Positions 12,111 through 23,913 of a stretch of DNA of 64,000 nt are shown here, one piece after another (position 1 is the stretch's first letter; each line of letters opens with the position of its first letter). Both the position numbers and the translations under genes were made by a program. Source of the stretch: Sambucus nigra (Eukaryota; Streptophyta; Magnoliopsida; Dipsacales; Adoxaceae); the NCBI GenBank assembly GCA_949130495.1, contig OX422221.1:477667159-477731158 (forward strand), given 5' to 3'. A model generated the notes under the pieces. That model saw only the letters and a program-made list of their open reading frames with translations, had not been told where the DNA came from and made no database searches.

Positions 12111-13671
12111 TAGACACTCGTCCATTATGAAACCCACGTCCCAAAAAATTTCAGACCCAACGCCCATTATGATTTTCACCAAGCTGTCAGCCATACCAAT
12201 AATCAGTGTTTCCATATCCAAAACCTAATCTAATGTCTAGTTGATAGGTGTACCAAAACATAACACCACTTGCAATCCACTTCCAAACCATACCAATGCT
12301 ATCTTTCTAAAAAATGATCCGAAGTTTAATCCATTTACCTAAATTGCACCCAATAAATCACCCATCATACCCATACATTAACCTAAACCCCTAAAGGTTT
12401 TGCCCATATTTTCTACTACACCCTACCTACTTTATTGATAAGGCCCTGTCACAACTTACAAGGTCATGCATTGTCATTCTTATCCATTTCGGAGGAATGA
12501 TATGGAGTTGCTAGTAGTACTCAATTATCTTTTAGAATTAGGGCTGAAATTGCCCTTCGAAATGATCGTGGATTTCCATAGGTTTAACATCCTATTCAAA
12601 TAATCCCATAATTGGGCTTGAGAGTTAGATGAGTGGGTAGTACCCATTGATGAGGATAGTCTAGACGATGCACTGAAGATTATGGTAAATTTATTTCGAC
12701 AAATTGATGAAATCTGTAGTATATCCAAACTTCTCGATGCCTTCAAGCTACAAGGGTAGTTAATCCTTTCACCTATACATATCCCCATTGAATGGGAGGT
12801 CCTATTCGAATAAGCCATAGAAGTGGTGGAATGCATTAACTCCTTGTGGAAAGATGACATAATTACCACCGAATGGGGGGGGGGGGGATATGTTTAATAA
12901 CTCAGATGAAGAATGAAGCCAAAAAAAAGTCAGCCTGATAATGAGTGTCTATGCAATGATATCTTTCGAATGTCTGCTAAATGAAGTCAACACAGTGATC
13001 GAAGAATCTGAAATAGATGAAGAAATGGGGTTTTTATTCTTCCCCTCTTTCGTGAACCACATAACGAGATCTGAAAGGCAATACCAAGGTCCGAACCCTC
13101 GGTTAATAGTAATAGATAAAGGAAAGGGGATCATCCAAGAACTACCTATGCTAGAAATGACCATCGAGGAGAGTAAGGTCCTTGACCAATTGAAGACAAC
13201 TCATGCTCACATAACCTTATGGGACTATTTATGTCTTCCCAGTTGCACCAGAATGCTCTGATTAAGTTACTCACTGAGCCCACAGTCCCTCCTTCTACCA
13301 AGCCAGAAGAAGCCGTGAACTTAGTTGGATCCCTGACCTTTACAAGATTGCTTTCATTTTCGAAGAAAAAATCCCGAAGATCGGTCCTACCTAAAACTAT
13401 GCTCTCAATATTTATATCGAAGTGATGGGTAAGGCAATCCCGCTCTCGCTCATCAATAATTGATCAACACTTAATGTCTGCCCGTTAAGAACACTCAACT
13501 GCTTGGTTTTGAAAGTGAGTGACCTTGATCTAACTTTTATTGTAGTGCGTGCCTATGATAATTCCCATCGAGAAGTGATGGGATCCATAAAACTTATAGT
13601 AGGAACTGGCCCTATCAATCCGATTATTGAGTTCAAAGTTATAGACGGTGAAAGTAGTATGTCGCTTATAT
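12111..13671 (+). pseudogene. Tat element A gag C-terminus to protease, decayed
   Basis: Fragments of the region before the protease are recognisable at 13190-13330 (HITLWDLF, LHQNALIKLLTEPTVP, VGSLTF). The protease itself lies at 13448-13671: LINN-stop-STLNVCPL, then FIVVRAYDNSHREVMGSIKL and GPINPIIEFKVIDG, all in the expected Tat order. The catalytic Asp of the DNGS/DNGA motif is Asn (codon 13455-13457) and the following Gly codon is a stop (13461-13463). The sequence ends abruptly at about 13671 against the copia remnant. A G homopolymer lies at 12879-12889. Confidence 0.7.
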
Positions 13672-13673
13672 AA

Positions 13674-13685
13674 GCTCTAATACCA
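13674..13685 (-). other. Met-tRNA-type primer site left of the copia LTR
   Basis: On the minus strand this reads TGGTATTAGAGC, one base from the initiator Met-tRNA primer site. It lies five bases left of LTR 13691-14723, which would make that LTR the 5' LTR of a minus-strand unit extending to the left. That internal region is absent. Confidence 0.55.
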
Positions 13686-13690
13686 ATTTA

Positions 13691-14723
13691 TGAGTGTGCT
13701 ACAACGAAATAATGCGACTTCTCACATAAATCCAATTTTTATTATGTGACAAACCAACCAGTTTTAATTAAACCCAAATTTAAGATATACCCTAACACAT
13801 GCATTTAGGTGATTTAAAATCATAAATCAATAAACATGCAAAGAAAACCAATTTCAGGAAAAAAAATCCCCGAAGGGTAAAACCTTTTATTTCACTATAA
13901 TTTGTAAATCTCAACCTACATGGATTACAATGAAATACAGTGACACACGAATACCCGCAAGCATCAGCCGGTGTCATTAGCAAGGGAACAACCTCAGCAT
14001 CCCCACAAGAACACACAGTTCTATTTTTAGCAAAGATCCACATGCAGTGAATCCTCAATGACCACAGTCGTAGTCAACAGTATGTTATCCTCCTTATAAG
14101 AGTAAACTTCAAGAAGATTGTACCTTGGGTTCTGAAATAATTAACATAAACATTAGGATCTTGTGAATTCAAAACAAAAAGGTTTAAAAACTTAAATGTG
14201 AGAAGACAAATATTTCTGCAGTAGCAGTTTCGTATGAACAGAAAATCACAGGTCTTCTTAAGAAAAACGGAGTTGTTTAGCACGCTTAAATAGAAAATCT
14301 AAGGCGGCAGGTCGCTCGAACGAAATCAAATCTCGTTTGAACGATTACAGGTGTTACTCCAATAAACTTCGTGTGAGACCTGATGTCGTTTGAATGACAG
14401 GGCCTGTCATTTAAATGAGCCATTAAAATATATTTTTTTCTTTTTTCTTTTCCCAGAAAATGCGGCGCCTTAAAACTTCGAAAATTAATTTTAACGAACA
14501 CTTAGAAATTTTTTCAATGAAAAATATCCCAATATTCTAAGTGAAATGCTAAGGAATGAAAACACAACCTTTACCAAAATCATCTTGTGGAGGCTTGATT
14601 GTTGAAGAAACTTGATATACAGATCCGTATTTTTGCATATGTGATCTTGAACATTCTTCGACGGTTTTAGAGGTATACGACATGCTAATTAATAACGAAC
14701 ATTTATAAATTCATATTCTTACA
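13691..14723 (-). repeat. Copia remnant LTR (complete copy)
   Basis: It starts TGAGTGTG and ends TTACA, about 1033 bp. Positions 13964-14250 are repeated at 17290-17578, including a shared run ending ctgcagtagcagtttcg. Confidence 0.6.
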
Positions 14724-16690
14724 AATCACCCCCTATGTCTATGCCGGTACAAAATAAAAACAATCGAATTATCAAGACATAAAATGCATATACAAATCTA
14801 ATACTCTCATGAACCCAAAAATGAAAAGGTAATAATTTCCAAGTCTCAAAACTTTTCTTAAGAAACTTCAACATCAATCTTTAAACTTTTCTCATCAGGA
14901 TGTGTAACATATGATCTTCCATTGTTGTACCTAAATACATGAGACAAAGTATATACCTCGTGACACATCGAGTTTGAGATGATATCAAAATACATCATAA
15001 TAAATTCTCCCCCATAATGCAAAAAGTCCCTATAATTCGTTCTCCCCTTTTTTATTTGACCAAAATAGACAAGGAAATGAATAAAGAGATACTCAAACAT
15101 ACAACACAACTTATTTTTGAGTTTTCAATTTTTCTACAAAAAAATAAAAAATCATACCATGAATTTACATTAAAACAACCAAATCATGGAAACGGAATGA
15201 ATGGGTGCGAACATATTCAATAGGTAATAAAACTCAATCAAGCATTTGTCCACGATGCATAGCTGTACTCCTATCGAATGAAAATAAAAAACATACTTAG
15301 GTGGTGTAAAATTGTTGAATTTAAATGATATCGACTAAATCAAATCAACAAATCAAAGCCTAAGTGATTTTCACACCAATAATGTCCAAAACTATTTAGT
15401 GCCGTTTTGAGAACTTTTCAAAGGATGTGTAAACCTATTGATACATATCCATCCAAAACTCTCTCATAAATAATAATCTTTTTATTTTTCTAAAGAGGTT
15501 ATAAATTCTCAACTTAGATAAAACCTATTGGCCCAAGTTTTGGCATATTTCATCTTTTTATTGCCTCAATTTTTTTGTGTTGGCTCTTTTCAAACAGTGG
15601 CTTTCACGACGTGATTATTATTCAGTCGCATCCCTTTCCCGTGACACTTATCATTTTTTAAAATTTACACAAATTCCTTACGAGCAATGGATCTTACATT
15701 TACTACTTTTATTACTCTCGTATTATTGCACTTGTTTTGTTTTAAGAACATGATTGGGATGAAAACACTCGACCAACTTGTGATTAGACAATTAAAAAAG
15801 CCAAACAAATCCATGCACGTTTGCGATAAAGGAAATCATGAGTCAAACATGTAGGAAGCAATAAGTAATTACATCTCAATGACTCCTAACATTGTAGAAC
15901 ACATGGATGACATGATATATTATCTCAAAACACTATCAAATCGTCACATGGATAAATGGAATGAAATTGTGACACGACCATCCTAAATGTTCATTCATAA
16001 ACGGTGCTAAACAAAATATAAAAATCGTTTTGGATTTTTTCAAACAATATTTATCAAAATAAAATCTTTTTGAATTTTTTCAAATATGATCCCCAAAAAA
16101 TATATGCTTAGACATATAGAAATATACATGTCATAACACTTGCAAGAATATATCATGTAGCATAACTAGCGTATGACAAACAAACAACATGATTAACCAA
16201 AATATTTAACATGGGGTGAATCATGTGCAAGCAACCGAGAGTCATGAACAATTAATCCAAAAGCCTCTAAATTCGATTTCCTAACCCAAATAGGTTTGTA
16301 ACGACATGTGGGTGTTTTGGGAATTAAATTTATTTTCTTATTAAACTTCCTAGGAGCATTTTGAAGTTTATAGCAGAAACGCCTAAGATAAACTTACCTA
16401 TCGCAGTGTGTGCAAGTGTAAATAGAGCGATGAGTGTTACCTAAAGGCGACCCTCTCCTAAAGTTTATAGAAGGTGTCTCCTAAAATTACTGGGTCCCTC
16501 TCTCATGATGTTCCTAGGTTGATCTATCTAAACAACCTTCGGTGCCTCTGTCCTAACAACCCTCAGAGTCTCTCTCATATGTGTGAGGTTGGCTTTGGGA
16601 ATGGGTGCAACACTATCATCGGAGCCTATGCCTACCCTATCCTCTTTGATTTAGAAAGTGCCTAAAATCTTATCTAGGTTTTCGTACTGA
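14724..16690. other. Copia remnant non-coding region
   Basis: It begins with AATCACCCCCT, a polypurine tract on the minus strand, and carries further CTCCCCC blocks (for example near 15007) like those found beside the LTR in SIRE-type elements. No pol-type translation was recognised on either strand. An AT-rich run at 16020-16100 is low complexity. Confidence 0.45.
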
Positions 16691-17262
16691 GACTCCAAAT
16701 TAAATTTTACCTTACTTGATTCTCTCAAACTCTTTTCAAGCTCACCTATCCTCGACTCGAGCACACGTCTAGAATCCTCAAATTCTAAAATTTATTTTTC
16801 ATAGCCTTCATTACACCTCAAAGACTATCTCTCTCCCCCTCGACATATCCTAATTTCTCTTTAAGAATCTTCTCATGTGCCCTAAGATCCACAATCAACG
16901 CATCGATATTATTATTATTATTATCTAAAGCACGTTTTTTAACCTTAGCTTCGAGTTTCAAGTTTGCCTTCTTTATTTTTAAAGATTCCACATACAAATT
17001 GTTATAGGCAATTTGCAACTCATTCAACTCTTCTTCTTCCTCCTCAATTTTTTCACCCTCACTCTCATCACTAATCATAAGGGTGGCAAGTTCTCACCTA
17101 GAAGCATAAAAAACTTCTTCTTCCGAATCAGTGAGGTTAGAAAAATGAGATGTCGGTTTATTCAATTTTTCTTTAAATTTGTGGGACACTCATTTATCGT
17201 GTGACCAATTCCCTCACACCTAGAACACTTCTCAGAATCTTTTTCAACAGAAGATTTAAAAT
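16690..17262 (-). pseudogene. SIRE-like copia gag, C-terminal fragment
   Basis: The minus-strand translation contains a zinc knuckle CSRCEGIGHTINEC (17186-17226) with the canonical CX2CX4HX4C spacing. An acidic Ser/Glu segment follows, then a Leu/Lys/Glu-rich coiled coil at 16818-17078. This order, knuckle then acidic linker then coiled coil, is typical of SIRE/Maximus gag. The N-terminal capsid region is absent: the fragment lies directly beside a truncated LTR. A (TTA)n run at 16909-16922 encodes a short poly-Asn tract. Confidence 0.7.
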
Positions 17263-17289
17263 AAGAATTCAAGTGAATTTAAAACAAGA

Positions 17290-17578
17290 GTTCAGTCGGC
17301 ATCGTCAGTAATGGAACAGCCTCTGCAGCCCTGTAAGAACATGCAGTTCTATCTTCAGTAAATATCCACACGCAACGAATCCTCAATAACCGCAGTCGTA
17401 GTCAACAATAGGTTATCCTCCCTGGAAGAGTAAACTTTGAGAATATTTTATCTTGGGATCTAAAACAATTCACATAAACATTAGGATCTTGTGAATTAAA
17501 AACAAAAAGGTTTAAAGACCTAAAAGTGAGAAGACAAATGTTTCTGCAGTAGCAGTTTCGTATGAACAAGGATAAACA
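17290..17578 (-). repeat. Copia remnant LTR, partial copy
   Basis: It aligns with 13964-14250, with many substitutions. It is truncated on both sides; the right break at about 17578 joins unrelated sequence. Confidence 0.65.
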
Positions 17579-18223
17579 GGGCGAATCAATTCGGGGGTCC
17601 TCTTGTAACTCTAAAAAATCGAACAAGTTCTACCATGGAGTATGTCCAAGGCGAACTGAAACTAATCTCTCGCACATTTCTTCTAAATTTCATACTTTCT
17701 ATACCTCTAAGCATCGACAATGTATCTGATTCAATTCTCACATACCCGAAACTCTTCTATCTATATTGTTACCTAGGGTCCCTAAAAAACTCACCGTGAT
17801 TCATTATAAATGATAGAATTTTGAGCAACGGTGTGCCTAATCCTTTCTAACTCGCAACTCATTGACCTCTACTATCCTAACCTAAACGACTCAATATGTT
17901 ATAACAAGATTCACCCCATATGCATCGGGGGTGCGACGACCCCTCCTTTAAGCTCGTTCAATCCCGTAAACTAAATCGATGCTCTATTTTTATCCATTTT
18001 CCTCACACTGTAAAATAATAATCAGAATAGGGATCATCCCATAGGTATGGGGGATAACTCAAGGCTCGTGATGACTGAAGTGAATGAGATCCTCGTGGTA
18101 CCCAATCGAATCACAACATACTTATACCGACTTGGAGAGAATATCTTGGTGAAATTTGGAAGGACCTTATAAACTTAGATTCTCCTTACACTCGAGACTG
18201 CTTGGATTGGGCTCTAAATAGTA
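17579..18223. other. Stretch without recognisable gene
   Basis: It lies between the copia remnant and the Athila coding remnants. I see no family motif on either strand. It may be Athila internal sequence too decayed to recognise. Confidence 0.4.
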
Positions 18224-19260
18224 CTAAACACTAGTCCTCTCCTTGATTGCATTTGAGAACTCTAGTGGCATAGGTTGATGGTCACAAAGAAGGAATTTGT
18301 CTATCTGATCTTTCCAGTTATTCTCCTTTAAGTGACAAAAGGAGTCCAATAATGATTGGACTTCGACATTGAGATTCTCATCCATCGGCCCGAATTCTTT
18401 CTTAAAGTCCTTGAGGCTTATATCTCCTAACTCTTTCTCTTTCCCAATATCTGAATATTCTCTCTTACTCTCCTCAAAACTCTCTTTCCCGCTCACATCT
18501 ACGTGCTCGCTTTTGGTCTCAATAAGTGTGATTAAACATGCTTTTATACCTCTTACTCAATATTAAAATCATCACTCTCACTTGATGCAATAAGACATAA
18601 CCCTAATGATTCTCTTGTGTGATTCCTCTCAACATGCTCTTGTACTGTCTCCTTCATAAGATCCATGTCTCACAATTCTCCCTCATTACCCTCGCGCTTG
18701 GTGATGTTAAAGATATTTGTTTCGAGAGTCATATTGCCAAACATGAGTTGCATTTGCCCACTATGTATATTAATCAATGCATTAGCCGTAGCTAAAAATG
18801 GATGGACAAGGATCACGGGAACATGATTACTCAGGAAAGAGGAAGGCTCTTCATCTCAAATGATAAAATCTATCGGGAAATAGAAAGTGTCAACTTAGAT
18901 GATCACATCCTCAACGACCCCCCAAGGTATCTTCACAGAACGATCCGTGAGTCGGAGAGTCATCTTTGTGGGCTTAAGGTCCCCCAAATCTAATTACTTA
19001 TAGATAGAGTAAGAGAGGATGTTAACACTCGCCCTTAGATACTTAACGCTCTCTCAATTCTATTATTTCCCATGATGTACAAAATGGTTAGTGCACCCAG
19101 ATCTTTATATTTTGATGGGAGGTCACTCAATAGTATTGAATTGACGTTTTGTGTTAAGAACACATTTTTCTTTACCTTTAGCCTACGTTTCACCATGATT
19201 AAGTCCTTAAGAAACTTAGTGTACGCAGGAATTTACTTTATGGTCTCGAGAAAAGGTAAA
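18224..19260 (-). pseudogene. Athila protease and downstream linker, decayed
   Basis: Minus-strand fragments in order are SVNILSYSIYK-stop-LDLGDLKPTK, LRLTDRSVKIPWGVVEDVI, FYFPIDFII and PFLATANALINIHSGQM. These match the Athila protease including the flap and the conserved PFLATA. The active-site DLGAS has become YLRAS: the Asp codon at 19039-19041 is TAT and the Gly codon is AGG. An open segment (18224-18496, MSGKESFEESKREYSDI...) follows, corresponding to the variable linker before reverse transcriptase. Reverse transcriptase itself is absent. Confidence 0.75.
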
Positions 19261-21087
19261 TCAATCTTTACTTACTTAAGAACATTTATGATATCATCAC
19301 GGTAGGTCTCTTTGGCGTGAGAGACCAATCGTTGAGGGTATGGGGCAACAACGGGAAGTTTCACAACCACCTCAGACCTGACAGTATCATCATTACCACT
19401 TTTTCTCAAGGGGACATCTTCAGCCTTTTTTATGGTGGACGAAATGTCCTTATCATTTTGCTCATCATGCGGGGGAGGTGACAAGTCAACTACTCTCCCA
19501 CTACGTAGAGTGGTAACTGCACTACATTGTTCTTGATTTGCATTAGAAGTAGAGCTAATACTATTTTGACATTGGGGAGGTCTTTGTCCTTGGGTTGAGA
19601 ACTTTACCTTCTCTTGGACACTTAGGGCGGACTGCAACCTATACAAAGACACCTTTAATTGGCAAAACTTTGGGCGTTTTGAGCATTGATCACTGACTGC
19701 GTTTGCATAAATTGGTTTAAAATGCTCTCAAGATTTCTACGCAGTGGGGTGATATAAGGCTCAGGAGGTTATGCTTGCATGGGAGGGCTTGTTAAAATTG
19801 CGAGAGCAATGGCGGAGGTGGGGCAACTTGTGAATTATGATTCATCAATGCGCGTGGTTGCCCATAATTGAAACCAGGATGGTTCCTCCACAAAGGGTTA
19901 TAGGAATTTTCATGAGGGGAATTAAATTACCCTTAAAATCTCTATCGCCTCCGCTTTCTCTTGAAGCATAAATTTATAGGCGGGTATCATCGGGCATTAC
20001 TTCATTGAATGTCCCGAATCATAAATTGCACACACCTCCTCTTTCAATGCTCGCGTGGAGTCGGATGTGTCCCTGCCCATAGATTCGACTTAGTCTTCCA
20101 ACCTATTAGCAATGTGGTTGATTTGAACCTTCAACTTGGCTTCTTTGTCCAAATGATATAGTCCGTACACAGAAGGAGTTGTGGACGTTTGTTGAGCCTA
20201 GGATTGGATGTTTAGATCGGATGTGTCCCACGCTTGAGTAGTCTCAGCGACATACTTAAAGTGAGCCTCGGCATCATCTGTGTCTAACCCTAGATACTCC
20301 TCGGGGCACATGATTTCAACGAGTTGTTTGGAGCTTAATCTTAGCTCGTGATGGAAAAAGGAAATGAGTCTCCACTTCTCGAAATCGTGATGCGGGTATA
20401 TATTAAGCAACTCATTGAAACACTCCTAATATTTATCGAAAGGCTCATTTTTTAGTTGTCTAAACATTCGAATTTAAGCTTTAATGGAATTGGTTCGATG
20501 TGGGGGGAAGAGTTTTTAGAGAAAATTTTATTGCATGCCCCTTCACATTCCATTCGAGTTCCGTGCGAAAGACCATAGCCAAGTCTTGGCCTTATCCTTC
20601 AAGGAGAAGGGAAAAATATTGAGGCGAACAACATCCGAAGTGCACGTTTTATCGGTGAAGGTCTCGTACGCCTCTTTGAATTCTCTAATAGGGAGGAAGG
20701 GTTTTTCGACTTCATACCGTGGAATTTAGGGAGGATTTGAATCATCCCATTTTGAAAACAAAACTAGCCCGTAATATATGGGAATATAATGCATCCTAGA
20801 ATGAGGGTTCGCTCGGGATATAAGAGGTCTCTTATAAGGAGGTATGGTAACTCACCCTCACTTGTAATAAAACTACATTGATTAGAAATCTCACTCATAC
20901 TAATAGTATAGCTTCCCTTTTCGAACTCTCTAGATGTGTGACTCGTGATGGAGTTAGGTAGTGTAGGAGGTGGAACCCAAAACTGTGGAACGCGTGGGGT
21001 GTGTGGTCTATCGGGATTGTACTCAACTATGGGATTTTTGTGAATTTTGGTAAGAGTAGATTGAGGAGTTAGTTGAGGATTTTGCAT
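19261..21087 (-). pseudogene. Athila gag, decayed
   Basis: The minus strand begins MQNPQLTPQSTLTK at 21087. Fragments include DFEKWRLISFFHHELRLSSKQLVE near 20350 and CSAVTTLRSGRVVDL near 19520, the latter resembling the 'AVTLRSGK' block near the end of Athila gag. VAPYPQRL near 19340 matches the conserved P-PQRL motif before the protease. Frameshifts and stops separate the fragments. The region starts about 110 bases from the primer site, as in intact Athila elements. Confidence 0.7.
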
Positions 21088-21197
21088 GTAAGGATTTGAG
21101 AGATTCTATATTTTCCTTTCTTTTTGAATTTTTGCGGATTTTTAAGAATTAGAGTCAAATTTTAGATTAATTCAACCTAACTTAAATGTCTACCTAG

Positions 21198-21215
21198 TCT
21201 CCGACAACGGTCCCA
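21198..21215 (-). other. Athila primer binding site, Asp-tRNA type, degenerate
   Basis: On the plus strand it reads tctccgacaacggtccca. Its complement resembles TGGCGCCGTTGCCGGGGA, the Asp-tRNA primer site typical of Athila, with four mismatches. It lies six bases from the LTR end at 21222. Confidence 0.65.
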
Positions 21216-21221
21216 AAAACT

Positions 21222-22692
21222 TGACGAGAATCAAAAAGTGTCTCTAGTGCGTGTGAATTACAGCACAAGTATAAGCCGGTTGCGTAAGTAATAATCCTAG
21301 CAAGTCGGGTATCGAACACAGGGAATAGGACGTAGAACATGACGATGAATAACCTTATGTTTAACTCAAAGGAAGAAAGGAAAATATGATTATTTTTTAG
21401 ACTTTCCTATCAACTAAAGCAAATTAATTAACATTATAAACGAAATAAGATTGTAAATTGTATGAGAAATATAGGATTAGGATACACTCTTCCGCCCCTT
21501 AGTGGATTCACCAGATATAGAACATATCAAGAATTAAATAATTAATTGAGAAGAAACTTTAAATTCCTTTCAAAAATCATATATATGGGGGAATTAACCC
21601 ACACGATGCATGATCAAGATTATAATCTAGGCACGTAATAAAATTATCAATGCTCGTGTCGCATTCTTAAACACTCCGGTTACCTAGGGCAAACAGAGTT
21701 AAAAGTCCTACGATGGTTATACTAACAAAATATCACGTTTCCAATTATTCATTTACTTTAACATTATTTTCTATATCCATGCAAAAAATCTCGGGTTGGG
21801 TTCATGCATTTCAACCCTAAAAGAACTTAGTCGGACATGGTGAGGTGAATAATAAACGAAATTCTAACATTGCATGAAATCCTATTCATCATGAAAGTGT
21901 AACTAAACATGCAAGAAGTTCTTAGAAATCCAGAAAATATATGGAACATGCATGGAATAATAGAATTCAAAAACAAGAAATAGAGAGCAAACTTTATTGA
22001 TGGAATCTTGAAATTTAAACCATAAAATTGCAAACTTGACGATGAATTTAGTTCCTAGGATTCTTGCCTCCTTTCTTACTCTCAAAACTAGGTTAAAACT
22101 TCTCTATCTCACTAATGACTAATAATTTACATTTTTAACAAGTGTTTGAACAAAAAAAAAACTCTCAAAATAAAGTGGGATCGAATTGTAAAACTCATCC
22201 ATCAGATAAGAGTATCGGTTCTCCTAACCGGTTCTATTTTTTAGAGTTTCCAACGTCATAGGTCGAACCGGTTCTACTCAGGAACCCAAACAGGTTTTGG
22301 CTTCAGAAGCTTTTCCCTCTTTGATTTTTCTAATATTCTCATGCTCATATCTTTTCAATCGTAGCTCGGATTTAGTTGTCGTTTCTTCCTTATGCACTCG
22401 TGAGCTCGATGTCTTTAAATTCTCTTTAGGTTCCACGTCCTGATTCTGGCTGTACAATTACAAATTTTTCGTTGACTTTCCTTGTTTTCTTTTTTATTCT
22501 CATTCCGGTTTCTCTCTTTCTTTCATGTGCAAAAAATACCTAGAAAATTTAAGGGAAATATAAGAAATGCAATGTACTTGTAGGAAGAGGTCAGTAGCAA
22601 TAATATGAGATAAAATTATAGAATTAACATCGCACGGAATAATAAAAGTAGATAAATTACTAGTATAAATACAAAGAATTTATGCCTAATTA
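21222..22692 (-). repeat. Athila 5' LTR (right copy)
   Basis: This is the second copy of the repeat at 2791-4217, in the same orientation. It starts TGACGAGAATC; its far end CTAATTA is decayed from CTAATCA. The flank AAACC follows with an apparent loss of one A. Confidence 0.8.
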
Positions 22693-23190
22693 AACCCTTT
22701 GGCTACAATCTCATCAGTATATTGAGCATCACCTGAGGCTCTTGATGTGCACACAAATGTGCAAAAGTAAATTCTTGCCTTGCCACATTTCATCAATCAA
22801 AGATGTTTTCCAGTGGTGGAAAAGTGACCAAGGATGTGCAAAAAGGATCAATTGACATATTCAGAGTCCATGGTGAAGTTCAATAATAAGTACTTCCATA
22901 AGTCGATAATGTAATAGATGAAGACAACGTTTTTAATAATTCAGTATGGGACTTGAATTGCTATAGAGTATGAGAACAAATTTACCAGTTTGTCAGTTTT
23001 TGCTCCTAAGGAGGTGAATACGAAGAATAAGAGAAATGTGTGTTTTATGAAGGGGCATATTTACACTATACGAAAGATTCTGATAGTGAAACAAACATAC
23101 ACTATATACACATAGATAATAGATGTTTGCCTTACGCTTTATCGAGACCGTGCAGGGCATAAGAATAAGTTTTAGAAAAGGGACAAGAAA
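22693..23190 (+). pseudogene. Chromovirus gag, continuation after the Athila insertion
   Basis: The plus strand resumes the gag interrupted at 2790. Fragments read CKSKFLPCHISS, VFQWWKSDQG, KFNNKYFHKS, EYENKFTSLSVFAPKEV and RKILIVKQTYT, matching the chromovirus capsid order (E.WW, F...Y, eYe.kF..Ls.faP). There are many stops and frameshifts. The fragment gives way near 23190 to integrase-like sequence of a different element. Confidence 0.65.
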
Positions 23191-23221
23191 GCAGTTATCC
23201 TTGTCGAATTGGAAGTACCCC
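23190..23221 (+). pseudogene. Tat element B integrase fragment, left of insertion D
   Basis: The plus strand reads AVILVELEVP, the conserved 'AVLPVELEVPS' block near the end of gypsy integrases. The frame continues at 44234 after the insertion of element D. The last five bases, ACCCC (23217-23221), are the target duplication. Confidence 0.65.
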
Positions 23222-23848
23222 TGTTGATACCAAATTTAATCTGCTGACTTGGACCAATCATATGAAGACACGTGGCCATCTACATGGCAACAACAAACAC
23301 TTCTGAAGAACCCACGCGCTCCGAGGAAAGAGACTACAACGAGAAAGACTAGTTCTCCGAGGAACACTGCTTCCCCGAGGAACTCATACGCTCCGAGGAA
23401 CAATACCTCTCCGAGGAACTCTTAAGTACCGAGAAGCTTAGGCGGTCCGATCAACTCAGGCGGTCCGAGCTGCACCTAGAAGTAGGATACCAACAGTTTA
23501 ACTGCTCATTAAATGCTTATCATTCAGACACACACGCAAAAAGGGCATTAAATGTATTACCCTTTCATATGTATATCATTTAATGTATTACCCTTTCACA
23601 TTACAGCCTCAGGGCTATAAATACATTGTACAATCCTCATTGTAAAAGGACTTGATCCCGAATCCAAACCCGGGAATCGAGAGAGGAATTTCTTGAGAGA
23701 ATTTGTAATCGAGAATTCCTAAACACTCAGCAATAACACAACAGTGGACGTAGGCCATTCTTATAAGGCTGAACCACATTAAAATCTTTTGTCTCATTTA
23801 TTTATCTGTGAATGAATTATTAGAGTGATCTAATTTTTTACATCAACA
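23222..23848 (+). repeat. Element D 5' LTR
   Basis: The 627-bp LTR has terminal inverted TGTTGAT/ATCAACA. Between 23330 and 23460 the motif ctccgaggaac and close variants recur about seven times. A TATA box lies at 23616-23623. The 3' copy is at 43602-44228. Confidence 0.95.
23616..23623 (+). promoter_or_regulatory. TATA box in element D LTR
   Basis: TATAAATA lies 233 bases before the LTR end. It is conserved in the 3' LTR at 43996-44003 and is the likely promoter for the genomic RNA. Confidence 0.65.
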
Positions 23849-23851
23849 GAT

Positions 23852-23868
23852 TGGCGCCGTCTGTGGGA
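23852..23868 (+). other. Element D primer binding site
   Basis: The sequence tggcgccgtctgtggga starts three bases after the LTR. Its first nine bases equal the Asp-tRNA-type site of gypsy elements; the rest differs, so the tRNA is uncertain. Confidence 0.7.
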
Positions 23869-23913
23869 AACGACTGGTAATATCGTTTTCTCACCAAAAA
23901 TAATCCATTACCA

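Larger units (their letters stand above)
13691..17578 (-). mobile_element. SIRE-like Ty1/copia remnant without pol, minus strand
   Basis: An LTR at 13691-14723 is followed on its right by a purine tract (minus strand), about 2 kb of non-coding sequence, a gag C-terminal fragment with a zinc knuckle, and a partial second LTR copy at 17290-17578. No protease, integrase or reverse transcriptase motif was found. The arrangement resembles the intact non-autonomous copia element at 28869-37267. The right LTR is truncated on both sides, so no target duplication can be read. Confidence 0.6.
2791..22692 (-). mobile_element. Athila-type Ty3/gypsy element, minus strand, with internal insertions
   Basis: Two long direct repeats of about 1.4 kb (2791-4217 and 21222-22692) begin TGACG. 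The left copy ends in CA; in the right copy the end has decayed. A degenerate Asp-tRNA-type primer site lies beside the right copy and a purine tract (read on minus) beside the left copy, so the element reads right to left. Gag and protease remnants follow the primer site on the minus strand. The span of 19.9 kb exceeds the usual 10-12 kb of Athila because a MITE, CACTA, Tat and copia sequences lie inside. Reverse transcriptase and integrase were not recognised, so the middle was deleted or replaced. Confidence 0.75.

Noticed and set aside
12525..12869. 114-codon minus-strand frame in Tat element A
   Set aside because: It lies opposite the decayed gag/protease linker and has no recognisable motif.
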